Positions 24,613-33,358 of a DNA stretch of 33,358 nucleotides are shown here, piece after piece. Numbering within the stretch: position 1 is the stretch's first letter; each line of letters begins with the position of its first letter. Source of the DNA: Sphaeroforma sirkka (lineage: Eukaryota; Opisthokonta; Ichthyosporea; Ichthyophonida); assembly GCA_001586965.3 (NCBI GenBank), contig LUCW03000672.1:1-33358 (forward strand), given 5' to 3'. The notes beneath the pieces are model-generated. The model saw nothing but the letters and a program-made list of their open reading frames with translations. It searched no databases and was not told where the DNA came from. Position numbers and translations under genes: made by a program.

Positions 24613-24781
24613 GAATAGAGGCGAGAGCGTGCCGCAGTATGTCACTCGGGCAGGGTCCCTTTCAAAGAGCGCGCGAGAGGTAGTTGATCCAGTTTTCAGG
24701 CTTTCCAGCTTGGCGCAGAGTGCCCATAGGCGTGGGAGAGCAATCTTGTTGCATGCCTTGATAATGTCCAGACAGACATTG
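24613..24781 (-). mobile_element. LINE relic, RT palm segment
   Basis: On the minus strand this encodes VCLDIIKACNKIALPRLWAL, the first catalytic aspartate box of LINE reverse transcriptases. It then runs to the boundary with the solo LTR. It joins the segment beyond 24042 when the LTR and one target duplication are disregarded. Confidence 0.85.
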
Positions 24782-25249
24782 TGTTATAGTGCAATGTAGT
24801 AGCCTTTAAATAAAGTGCAAAATTATGTATTTATTTCTGACCTCACCTTTTGGTTTTATACCTAAGGTGTTTGTGCTAGTGTTCAGCCGCTTGGGCTGGC
24901 CAGGGTGAGAACTCATATAGTCAGTATGAGAAACCTTATGCAGAGCACTTTAACACTTCGATGTTTTTCTATTTCAACTTCTCTGCAACTAAATCTCACG
25001 CTGATCACATGATGCCTTTCCCCGTAGGTTGTGACTCACATAGAACCACAGCTAAAATTTGAATGTTGCGGTTGATAGGCTTAATCCACTCTCGGGAACC
25101 GGTCGAGGAACTAAATCTGCTCTCGGAAGTTGGTTAAGTAATAACTCAACTTTTAGGAGTAATTTAAGCAACTTGATTAGCTCTCGGGAGTGAGCTAACT
25201 CTGATCATTCTCGTGCTGTAAAATCTGGCCTGAGACCTGTAGTCTCTCA
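24782..25249. mobile_element. Putative solo LTR of a second family, inside the LINE
   Basis: 468 bp starting TGTTATAGTG and ending GTCTCTCA, so TG...CA. It is flanked by CATTG (24777-24781) and CGTTG (25250-25254), a 5-bp target duplication with one mismatch. It separates two LINE segments that should be near-continuous. Internally it has short repeats of CTCTCGG(G)A (about 25089-25190). It shares a 23-bp piece with 19817-19841. No internal domain is present, so orientation and class are unknown. Confidence 0.6.
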
Positions 25250-25478
25250 CGTTGTTCCACTTTTATTCTGACTGTGTCTCAGATTCCATGGCGGCGAGTG
25301 CTTGGATATGGCAGAAGTACCGTGATTTGAAGCCAGCTTGGTAGCATGGGTAGCAGAGCCGGGGTGGCTCGTAATGAGCTTAAGAAAGCACTTTTCAAAG
25401 ATGCGTCTGACTATTTGCGTAAGCGTGAAAGGACGGAAGTTGGCTGGGGAGGTGAAATCTGCATCGGCTTTCGTTGGG
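25250..25478 (-). mobile_element. LINE relic, RT fingers segment
   Basis: On the minus strand this encodes FTSPANFRPFTLTQIVRRIF (the FRPI-type box), then in a shifted frame QAGFKSRYFCHIQALAAMES (the QAGFR box). Both are standard LINE RT landmarks in the right order. It is continuous with the segment at 33147-33358 across the full-length LTR element. Confidence 0.88.
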
Positions 25479-26072
25479 TGTAGAAATACGGCCTCCGGTC
25501 AGTCTAAAATATCAAGATCAATTGAGATAATACATTGGTTTTATTTGTATTTTAAATAATTAGTACAAGCTCTTTTTCCAATATTTCCAAAGTGTTCTAA
25601 ATTCACTTTGATGGCTCCAATAGCCTGAGTATTTGGTATGACTCATCTACTTGGACCTATTTGAGACATTAGTAGATGTAGGATATTATAAACTAAATTT
25701 TATAATCTCCGAACTACTACTTATTGATTTTGGTCCTCCCGCCAATCTCCAAAATCCAATAAGTCTTTTTTTTTTTTTTAACTTTTCTTCAGATGGAACT
25801 TTATTTATATCAGCTAATGTATTAACGTGACTTACGTTATTATGTCTATTTACAAATTAGGCAAGTGGTCATGAACATTTAGTACTTCTAGTGAAAATTA
25901 TTCAATAAAGAACAGCTAGAGGTACGCCCTGTGTGATCGAGGATATTTAGGCTCTTAACAAGAGGCAGTCCCGATCATTCTTACACAAGCTACCACTGCT
26001 AAATCCTAACTGACTAAATTGTATTTTAGTTTAATATAGTTTGAAACCTAGTAATTTCCATCAAAGTTTACA
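25479..26072 (+). repeat. 5' LTR
   Basis: 594 bp, TGTAGAAATA...AGTTTACA. It contains an AATAAA at 25904-25909 and a TATTTA-like box near 25943. It differs from the 3' LTR only in the length of T and C runs and one T/C within a poly-T tract. Confidence 0.97.
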
Positions 26073-26078
26073 TATTTT

Positions 26079-26088
26079 TCAGTTAGGA
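26079..26088 (+). promoter_or_regulatory. Candidate primer-binding site, self-priming type
   Basis: No TGG-type tRNA primer site follows the 5' LTR. Instead TCAGTTAGGA, six bases inside the LTR end, is a perfect complement to TCCTAACTGA within the LTR (26004-26013 and 33074-33083). In Tf1-type elements the 5' end of the transcript pairs with a site next to the LTR and primes cDNA. The 6-nt offset and the unknown transcript start keep this tentative. Confidence 0.4.
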
Positions 26089-26154
26089 AATAGTAGTTAC
26101 AGTAGTGTACTGCTTCTAGACTGTCTGACATCGATTTACTATCCAGCAAATACT

Positions 26155-28216
26155 ATGGCTAAGGGTACTTCTAAAGGCAAGGGAGCCGCTAGCTCTAAGC
26201 CTGCTAAGCCTGCCGAGGTTCCTGAGATCCCTGTGGAAACACCTAGCCTGTCTGGAGTTGAGCCTGCCGAGGATACTGTTGGGGAAGCAAATTCTGAGGT
26301 TGGTACAGAGGATTATTCTGAGGATGACTCGTCGGATCCTAAAGCCTTGGAAGAAGAGGTATCTACTACCGCGGAAAGGCTCGCCAGCGTCCGTGTATCA
26401 CCTAGGAGTGAAGCTCAGGACCCCAGCTTGCCCCCCCTGACCACGTGCCGTCAAATATTGGGGATAAACGTCGAAAGGCTGGAAAATTCGTGGATACGAA
26501 TGTCGGGGGGCATTATAACTCCACATCTAAAGGACACTCCAGCACAAATCCGGAGTGAAAAGGAAGTATTGGACCTGTCCGAAAATTTCGGTTTCGCCAT
26601 CGATGGAGAAGCCATTCCATTCAGCTCAAATCTTGGGGCCGAAGCTGAGGACGCCATAACTCGACAACGAGTGGCTGGATCCTCTCAATCTCGACGCCAA
26701 TTGAACCGCACTGAAGCGCTCTTGAAGGAGCTAGCGGCAGCAGCAGTTGTGGACCCCTCTATCGTGTCCCACTTGGCTGATATTCTTCCTATACCGAAGA
26801 AGAAGAAAAAATTCGGGCCGGGTTTCGAACCCGAGACCTACTGGTTTACCAGCCAGTATGTTTACCACTAAGCCAGTTACCACTGGCGAGATAGATAATA
26901 TTTCAAAATTTAATCTCTATAGCTCTGATGCTACCATCGACCATCCTCTTGACAAACCTAACCCTGTCAGAGGATATGATCGTATGGAACTCGATGAGGC
27001 TTACCATCCTCGTAATATCGACCCTCATTTGCCAACTAACCCTGGTAATCACGATTTTGGCAATCGCTACACCAGTACCTCGTTAGAGAGTTCCCGCTCT
27101 AATCCTGAGGATGAGGAAGTGAGAACCAGACATACTCGTCTCAGGCTATTACGCTCTGGTATGCAAGTCCTTGAGGACCGTCTATTGAATGACTCTGACC
27201 TTGACGATAGGAAAGCGGATAACATTCGCTATCTAATCGATAACAAGAGAAAGGAAATAGACACCATCTTGGCACTAGCAGCCCGTAGCACTGAGCATGA
27301 GCCTCGTGAACACTTAGAACCAAGCTTTATAAAGCAGCTAGGTAACGCGCAGGCTGAGGTCGATTTCTCTACTAATGAGAGTACAGTGGAGACACTGAAG
27401 GCCTTCGACCAACTTAAGGAGTCTGCCAGCCTTAGGGATAAGCAGATGATGAATGCCTTTATTCATTTCTGCGAGCCAGGTGAATGGCGAACTATCTTGA
27501 AGGCTCATGAGCCCAACTGGAAAGCCCTACCCTGGCACCAGTTGCGTGATAATATACTTAACACCTTTTTTTGAAGATGCACGTGACCGTGAACTTCTAG
27601 AGTCTCGCAAGTTCTTTTGCGAACGATACCACTATTCGAGGTGCTCTAGCTCATATGACACATATGAATACTCGGATGGGTGGTCGTACCTATACTGGCG
27701 AATACTTATTAATTTGTCAGATGATGGAGACTCTGGGAGCTAACCTCTTTAAGAAAGTCAATGATGACATCATCGCCTATGGTGATTTGCGATCTATGCC
27801 TTGGTCTGTCTTTGAGAAGATAGTACACAAGCATACCAATTCCTCTACTAGAGTACTTAGTACCACGAGCTACACCCAGCCCACTAAGCGAAACGCAGTA
27901 GAGACTAATACTGCGCGTAGTACTAAGAAACCTCGCACTACTACTGGAGGGGGGTACTGGCTCTACTTCTACCGAACCGAAAGGTGATAAGAAGGTGAGA
28001 GCGCCTTGCAAGAAGTGTGGTTACAACCTCACAAAACGTAATGGCAAGTGGAATGGTAGACACGACCCTGTTAAGTGTGCACCAGGCAAGCCAGATTTTG
28101 GACACTATATGAAAGAGTGTGCTACTTGCAAGGGTACTAACGGTTGGCACAAAGAGGATTGCAAGGACTTACCAGACGTCCAGTTAAGCACTGACAGTAC
28201 CATATGTGCGCACTAG
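26155..28216 (+). pseudogene. gag: gag of the LTR element, interrupted
   Basis: ATG at 26155 opens a Lys/Ala/Pro-rich then acidic N-terminus (MAKGTSKGKGAASSKP). The frame runs to a stop at 26871 within a tRNA-like sequence and resumes in another frame from about 26880 to 27574. A T7 run (27566-27572) shifts it again, another shift lies near 27635, and a G6 run near 27950 gives a further one. The last part encodes two zinc-knuckle-like motifs, CKKCGYN...HDPVKC and CATCKGTNGWHKEDC, which in the family bind genomic RNA. Then comes TAG at 28214. The capsid part itself is not recognisable by motif; assignment rests on position and the knuckles. Confidence 0.8.
26811..26883 (-). repeat. tRNA-Thr-like sequence (SINE or tRNA pseudogene) within gag
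   Basis: 73 nt on the minus strand. A-box TGGCTTAGTGG (26875-26865) and a perfect B-box GGTTCGAAACC (26831-26821) are in tRNA spacing. The T arm TCGGG/CCCGG pairs. The anticodon arm TACTGG/CCAGTA closes an 8-nt loop CTGGTAAA, so the triplet after T33 would be GGT (Thr), with one extra loop base. The 3' acceptor strand CCCGAAT is followed by a T run (terminator-like), but the 5' strand TGGTAAC does not pair with it. It is therefore not a functional tRNA. Confidence 0.75.
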
Positions 28217-28291
28217 AGCAAGATTATGAGAAAATGTTCAATAAAATCTATACCAAAGGAGATGAACGTATCTTTCAAACAGTTTTCGTAA

Positions 28292-30556
28292 ATGAGAGAA
28301 AAAGTTATGGCACTATTTGATCCAGGGGCTGAAGTCTCTGCTATCTCATGCCGAGTAGCCTACGCTACAGATATGGCTGTCCATAACGAAACAACTGATT
28401 TAATCTTGGGAAATGGCAAAGTTACTACTTGCGAACAAGCCATTGACTATGCACACATAATGCTGTCAGATAGAAGAGAAGTGAAGACTCACCTAATCGT
28501 TACTGACATGTCTCAGAAATACGATTTAATTATAGGTATGACTGATCTTCTCAGTTTAGGTATAACACTCACTGGTCTGCCTAATGGGCTAGACCCGAAT
28601 AAAGATCAGTCAGATGATAATATGTTAAAGATACCTAAACCTCCGGAAGGTGAAGCAAAGGATATGATTCCGCACTTCACCGATATAATTATGGACTTAA
28701 TTATACAAAACAGGAAGATTGCAATAACTGACTGGTGTATGTTTAAGTTCTCTAATGGGTACGTTAGACTTGACTTGACAAACGTCGACTTCTCTAAGTT
28801 AAAGTGTCCTTCACATAACTACGTGAGTTGGAGACACAAAGACGTTGTCAAAATCCAAATCGAAGATTGGTTAAAACAGGGTCTAATTGAAATCAATTAT
28901 GATGCAACCCCAGTTAACTTAGCTCTCTTAGCGGTCGATCAATATAAATCTGATGGAACGTTTAGTAAAACAAGAGTAGTACTAGACCTGTCGCCAATCA
29001 ACAAACTAATTCCGCAACATAGTTTTCCCTTACCTAAGATAAGCGAGATACTACGCAAAATGGAGGGTGCGACTATCTTTTCCAAGATAGACTTAAAAGC
29101 TGCATTCCATCAACTACAAATATATCAGCCTCATAGGAAATACTTTTCCTTTACTTGGCAAGGTAAGAAGTACCAGTTTAAAGGTGCACCTGAAGGCTTA
29201 CACATGTTACCTTCTTTCTTCCAACAAGTTATGATGGAACTATTTGCGGACCTGTCGTATAACGTATCAGTCTATTTAGATGATATAGTTATCTTTACAA
29301 AGACAGCACATGAACATGCTAAACTCGTTAAAGAAGTCTTAAAGCGACTTAATCATGCTAAACTTAAGATTAACGAAGACAAGTGTTCTTTTGCTAAAGA
29401 TACTATACACTTACTTGGCTACAAAGTATCTGCAGCAGGGGTAGAAATTGATCCTGGCAAGAAACAGTTTCTGTTGGATTTATCAACACCAATTACTGGA
29501 AGAGATGTGAACTCTGTGTGTGGGTTTGTTAACTTCTTCTCGGATTCGGTACCGCATCTTTCTCATTACTTAAAGCCTTTCAGTCACCTACGGCTGCACA
29601 AAGGACCTTTGGGAAAGCTTTGGACTAAAGAATGTGATGATGCATTTAAACTAGTCAAAAGTAAAGTAATGGACGCACCCATCATGCAGTACCCTGTGGA
29701 TGGTGTCCCGTTCCAAGTAGCAACCGACGCTTCAGATCGAGCGGTAGGTGGAGTGCTTTACCAAACGATAAATGGTAAACCGCGCTACATACAATTCTTT
29801 AGCAAGAGTTATAATAAGAGTCAACGGAATTACCCTACCGTTAAACAAGAGCTCCTTGCTATAGTTACTGCGCTAAGACAGTTTAAAGACTACCTTTATG
29901 GAAGTTACTTTACTGTCGCCTGTGATCAAAAGTCTTTAACATACTTAAAAGATATGAACCCTGATTCACAGTTGGTGAGCCGCTGGCATGACATTATTGC
30001 CAAGTTCGCCTTTAATATAACACACATTCCAGGAATACATAACCATCTTCCTGACATGCTCTCTCGACTTGTGCCCGACTACCAGAAAGCAGTCAAAGAG
30101 TTATTAGCAACCGATTGGATGCTAAATAAGAAATGGTTTAACCTCGCTCAATCACGATGGGGTCCATTTACTGTTGATATGTTTGCCGCAGAACATAACA
30201 AACAGGTTTCTGAATATAGGTCGTTGACTCATCCTAAAGGTGATGCATTTCAGCTTGACTTATCAAAGCATAATGCGTGGGCTAACCCACCTTGTCAACT
30301 TATCGCACAGTTGTTAAATTATGTTAATATTACTAAATCTACCATTACGCTGTGTTGTCCCTTACGTAACTCCGACCCATGGATACGTGATTTAATTAAT
30401 ATGATTCAAGACGAACCTATTTATGTCGACCGTGAAACCGACACGTTCTTGTATCAGGGATCCTATTCTATTAAGAAGACGCCTTGGAAACACACCATTG
30501 TTTGTCGCATCGGTCCTGCAGGTACCACTAAGTGGAAACCTCAACCGAATTCTTAG
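28292..30556 (+). CDS. pol: pol: protease, reverse transcriptase, RNase H, DIRS-like domain
   Basis: 754 open codons, the longest intact frame here. Protease: residues 7-19, LFDPGAEVSAIS, with Pro where D-T/S-G is usual. RT: VVLDLSPINKLIPQHSFPLP (about 230-250), FSKIDLKAAFHQLQI, and the catalytic YLDDIVIFT at about 328. RNase H: VATDASDRAVGGVLYQ at about 477, then VKQELLAIVTALRQFKDYL and HIPGIHNHLPDMLSR. After that, about residues 615-710 hold WGPFTVDMFAAEHNKQVSEY, GDAFQLDLSKHNAWANPPC and a WIRDLI stretch. This resembles the phage-Dam-like domain that follows RNase H in DIRS elements. The true start is probably upstream (from about 28217), joined by a shift at the A5 run 28297-28301. In the cell it would act within the Gag particle to make cDNA. 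Confidence 0.93.
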   Translation: MREKVMALFDPGAEVSAISCRVAYATDMAVHNETTDLILGNGKVTTCEQAIDYAHIMLSDRREVKTHLIVTDMSQKYDLIIGMTDLLSLGITLTGLPNGLDPNKDQSDDNMLKIPKPPEGEAKDMIPHFTDIIMDLIIQNRKIAITDWCMFKFSNGYVRLDLTNVDFSKLKCPSHNYVSWRHKDVVKIQIEDWLKQGLIEINYDATPVNLALLAVDQYKSDGTFSKTRVVLDLSPINKLIPQHSFPLPKISEILRKMEGATIFSKIDLKAAFHQLQIYQPHRKYFSFTWQGKKYQFKGAPEGLHMLPSFFQQVMMELFADLSYNVSVYLDDIVIFTKTAHEHAKLVKEVLKRLNHAKLKINEDKCSFAKDTIHLLGYKVSAAGVEIDPGKKQFLLDLSTPITGRDVNSVCGFVNFFSDSVPHLSHYLKPFSHLRLHKGPLGKLWTKECDDAFKLVKSKVMDAPIMQYPVDGVPFQVATDASDRAVGGVLYQTINGKPRYIQFFSKSYNKSQRNYPTVKQELLAIVTALRQFKDYLYGSYFTVACDQKSLTYLKDMNPDSQLVSRWHDIIAKFAFNITHIPGIHNHLPDMLSRLVPDYQKAVKELLATDWMLNKKWFNLAQSRWGPFTVDMFAAEHNKQVSEYRSLTHPKGDAFQLDLSKHNAWANPPCQLIAQLLNYVNITKSTITLCCPLRNSDPWIRDLINMIQDEPIYVDRETDTFLYQGSYSIKKTPWKHTIVCRIGPAGTTKWKPQPNS

Positions 30557-32191
30557 CTAAACTAGAGGAGTCTAAAGAGTTTGAACAAAAGCTCAAGACT
30601 CGTACAACACATGCACCCAACAAGATTGTAGTCGAGGTAATGCCGATTGAAACGGCATTAGATCGTAAAAAACATGGAACTAGCTAAGGCCATGGATCAA
30701 AGACTCAAAACTCTAAGAGAACCTGAAGCTCGCACTCAACTACTTAAAGCGCTGCTTAAAGAACAGCCAGGAGTGGCGAAACAACTGAAGAAGATACTTC
30801 AACAATCCAATGTTGTCAATTATGTATCTCAGGACTCTACCCCTCCTGATACTGAGGTTGCCCTTTCCAACAGGACTATGGTTCATCCAGCCAGCGTTAC
30901 GCAGAATCTGACTGACTTAGAGGAGCTCGAAAGTAGAGTTAAAATTATACATAATTTAACGCATCGAGCATATGAGCATACTTATAAAATGGCTATTCGT
31001 GCAGGGCTTGATCACCCGGCGCTGAAAGAAACCATACGTGAAGTATACCGACGCTGTACTGATTGTGAAAAGAACCAGATCAAGCGATACGGTTGGGCAC
31101 CCCTAAAAGTGTGACAGAAGACCAACCGATGCGCCGAGTCATAGTCGATTTGGTTAAACTCCCGCGATCCAAGCATACTGGCGATGTATATATCTGTCAT
31201 TTCTTATGTGTGGCTTCGGGCTATAACTTGCTTTATGCAATACCGAACAAACGTCCACAAACAGTGGCAGAATTATGCTATCACGTCTTTAATGACTTCG
31301 GTTTCCCCGAGTACTATGTTCTGATAACGGTAGTGAGTTTTGTACCGACGTAATGGAGGCACTTATACTCGTATCAGGCATGACCCATAGGCGTGGTGTT
31401 CCTTACAAACCTCAAACGCAGGGTGCAAATGAGACACGTCATAGAGAACTTAAGAAACTCTTGCGTACCGCACTAGACGACGTTGAGGATATGTGGCCTT
31501 ATCATTTGAAATGGGTTCAGACTCAAATGAATAACTGCATGAATCCTCAAACTGGAACACTCCGTTTCACTATTTCTTTGGCCGCTATAGTGAATTACAA
31601 GCAACGTTTGATAAAACTGCGCCCGAGAAACACGCTACCCCGTGGCTTCAAAAAAAGATCGAGCATATGCAGAGCGTTGTTTACCCCTGTTTACTCGAGC
31701 ACAAGAATCGCGTCCTACTTAAAGCGTATGACCGATGGAATAACACTAAGAACATTGTTCAGTTCAAAGTCGGCGATTACGTTAACATTATAAATCGAAA
31801 CGCCAACGTTACCGAACTCTCTTCTAAGACGATAGGACCTTTTGTTATTTCCTACCATGATGAGAAGAGTGATACTTACGAAGTGAATAACATTGATGGT
31901 ACTAGCGCAACCAATCTAGGCACTCACCGTATCCCTACCTCCGAACTCTCATTCGCTCGCTCATTTGATTCTGATGTACCAGTTATGGAGTCACAAGTCA
32001 AAGATATAATTGACAAAACATCCGAAGACGGTTACACTTACTACAAGACCCGTTTCATGGATGGGACAGTAGCTTGGCTAACCTCCGATGCATTTCGTGA
32101 ATCTCGCGACTTTCTTCGTATCTTTAATAAGAAATGGAATAAGCGTTTACATAAGAACACACGAGATAAACGAAAAGGGTTTCTCAGGTGA
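30541..32191 (+). pseudogene. Integrase with chromodomain-like C-terminus, frameshifted
   Basis: Integrase would insert the cDNA into host DNA. After the pol stop, a +1 frame continues (about 30541-30675: Glu/Lys-rich) and passes at an A6 run into 30674-31114. That frame has an HHCC zinc domain (HNLTHRAYEHTYKMAIRAG, then CTDCEKNQ). A shift near 31095 leads to the core: VIVDLVKL holds the first Asp. A shift near 31325 precedes SDNGSEF (second Asp), and GANETRHREL holds the Glu. Another shift near 31557 restores a frame with TPFHYFFGRYSEL. The stretch 31667-32191 carries VQFKVGDYVNI, IGPFVISYH and a tail YKTRFMDGTVAWLTSDAF that resembles a chromodomain, as in chromoviruses. All DDE residues are present, yet five shifts break it as given. 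Confidence 0.88.
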
Positions 32192-32415
32192 CTACAAACC
32201 CTGACGGATCTGAAATTCCCTATTTGCCACCTACTTCCTACGTGACTAAACTTTCTGATCTGCTTACCAACAGTGCAGAAAATTGTTCAAACTTACTTAC
32301 TAATGAAGAACAGCCTTTGGCTAATACCTTACCAAATAATAAACGTAAGGCGCCTACATCGGAAATGGTTACTGGACCAAATACTAAACGACATAGAGTA
32401 CAACATGAGTCTTGA
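32188..32415 (+). CDS. C-terminal tail open frame of the LTR element
   Basis: About 75 open codons overlap the end of the integrase frame at a GAAAAGGGTTTC run. They encode a Ser/Thr/Asn-rich, basic-ended peptide (GPNTKRHRVQHES at the end). It may be the true C-terminus of the polyprotein, reached by one more shift. There is no known domain, and the only support is continuity and lack of stops. Confidence 0.45.
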   Translation: MTTNPDGSEIPYLPPTSYVTKLSDLLTNSAENCSNLLTNEEQPLANTLPNNKRKAPTSEMVTGPNTKRHRVQHES

Positions 32416-32534
32416 ACTCGTACATATAGGCACATACTTACTCGATAAGTCATGACCGAAACCGTTTTTTACTTTGGTTTTCGCTTTACCAACTAGATCG
32501 TATCTTAACGTACGTTCGTAGTTCTAAAAGCTAC

Positions 32535-32545
32535 TGGGGGGGCTA
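32535..32545 (+). promoter_or_regulatory. Polypurine tract candidate
   Basis: TGGGGGGGCTA sits directly before the 3' LTR, where plus-strand priming occurs in LTR elements. Seven G residues make it the only purine run there. The CTA between it and the LTR is atypical. Confidence 0.55.
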
Positions 32546-33142
32546 TGTAGAAATACGGCCTCCGGTCAGTCTAAAATATCAAGATCAATTGAGATAATAC
32601 ATTGGTTTTTATTTGTATTTTAAATAATTAGTACAAGCTCTTTTTTCCAATATTTCCAAAGTGTTCTAAATTCACTTTGATGGCTCCAATAGCCTGAGTA
32701 TTTGGTATGACTCATCTACTTGGACCTATTTGAGACATTAGTAGATGTAGGATATTATAAACTAAATTTTATAATCTCCGAACTACTACTTATTGATTTT
32801 GGTCCTCCGCCAATCTCCAAAATCCAATAAGTCTTTTTTCTTTTTTTTAACTTTTCTTCAGATGGAACTTTTATTTATATCAGCTAATGTATTAACGTGA
32901 CTTACGTTATTATGTCTATTTACAAATTAGGCAAGTGGTCATGAACATTTAGTACTTCTAGTGAAAATTATTCAATAAAGAACAGCTAGAGGTACGCCCT
33001 GTGTGATCGAGGATATTTAGGCTCTTAACAAGAGGCAGTCCCGATCATTCTTACACAAGCTACCACTGCTAAATCCTAACTGACTAAATTGTATTTTAGT
33101 TTAATATAGTTTGAAACCTAGTAATTTCCATCAAAGTTTACA
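32546..33142 (+). repeat. 3' LTR
   Basis: 597 bp, same ends as the 5' LTR. It is three bases longer because of run-length differences: longer T runs near 32609, 32643 and 32872, one C fewer near 32807, and a C inside the poly-T tract near 32838. Confidence 0.97.
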
Positions 33143-33146
33143 TGGG

Positions 33147-33358
33147 TGCGCTGTTACCAGGAGGCAGTTCAGGGCTGCAGGGGACGTACCCGCCTTCAGT
33201 AGCTCAGTGAGTGCTTTGGCAAGGAGTCAAATCAGTGGGCTATTGGCGTCGGGGCGTCCCAATGTCCTACACGTTCGGTAGAGCGCTCCACTGCGGCCTT
33301 CAGGAGAAGGATGTGGGATTCCGTCGGGACCAGGTCCCTTATTGGGATAGCGTAGTAT
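33147..33358 (-). mobile_element. LINE relic, upstream RT segment, continues beyond window
   Basis: Near the right edge the minus strand encodes a NKGPGPDGIPHPS-like stretch, the GPDG box that opens LINE RT domains, then an Ala/Leu-rich helix and the LTR-element boundary. With the 25250-25478 segment it forms one interrupted RT. The boundary at 33146 is set by the TGGG duplication. Confidence 0.8.

Larger units (their letters stand above)
25479..33142 (+). mobile_element. Full-length Ty3/Gypsy-like LTR retrotransposon, 7664 bp
   Basis: Two near-identical LTRs (25479-26072 and 32546-33142) enclose gag, protease, RT, RNase H, a DIRS-like domain, integrase and a chromodomain-like tail in that order, all on the plus strand. 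Integrase after RNase H places it with Ty3/Gypsy rather than Copia. A perfect 4-bp target duplication TGGG flanks it (25475-25478 and 33143-33146), and the interrupted LINE frame continues on both sides. About a dozen frameshifts break the coding sequence as given. Confidence 0.96.

Noticed and set aside
26811-26883. Functional tRNA-Thr gene
   Set aside because: The acceptor stem does not pair and the anticodon loop has eight bases.

Overview
This is a nuclear segment of an intron-rich eukaryote. It holds two recognisable housekeeping genes in head-to-head orientation, a very large simple-sequence block between them, and a nest of retroelements on the right. The standard genetic code fits every exon. 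Introns are GT-AG, with one GC-AG. The protein style and the mixture of long introns, chromodomain-type Ty3/Gypsy and LINE relics would suit a unicellular holozoan such as an ichthyosporean, but this is only a guess.

Left (1-2924, minus strand): the first four exons of an SNW1/SKIP/Prp45-type splicing and transcription co-regulator, running off the left edge. Intron 3 is filled by a minisatellite of about 57 bp whose units each carry a copy of the exon-3 end and its 5' splice site. Middle-left (2925-7769): intergenic, dominated by about 3 kb of cryptically simple, largely alternating purine-pyrimidine DNA. Middle (7770-16735, plus strand): a complete 13-exon mitochondrial tyrosyl-tRNA synthetase gene (YARS2 type), 487 residues when spliced, with all phases consistent and no frameshift. 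Several of its introns contain tandem duplications, and two of these copy a splice site together with the exon edge. From 16736 to 22556 there is little I can assign: two candidate exons of an unrecognised plus-strand gene, a few isolated exon-like stretches and a long (TA)n array.

Right (22557-33358): a decayed minus-strand LINE reverse transcriptase serves as landing ground for three insertions. These are a solo LTR (24043-24608, 4-bp duplication TATG), a putative solo LTR of a second family (24782-25249), and a full-length 7.66-kb Ty3/Gypsy-like element (25479-33142, 4-bp duplication TGGG). The two LTRs of the full element differ only in homopolymer lengths, so the insertion is very recent. 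Its gag, protease, RT, RNase H, integrase and chromodomain-like parts are recognisable but split by about a dozen frameshifts. A tRNA-Thr-like sequence lies inside gag, and a domain resembling the phage-Dam-like domain of DIRS elements follows RNase H.

The most unusual observation is that four separate tandem duplications, in two unrelated host genes, each start or end on a splice junction and multiply that splice site into the intron.
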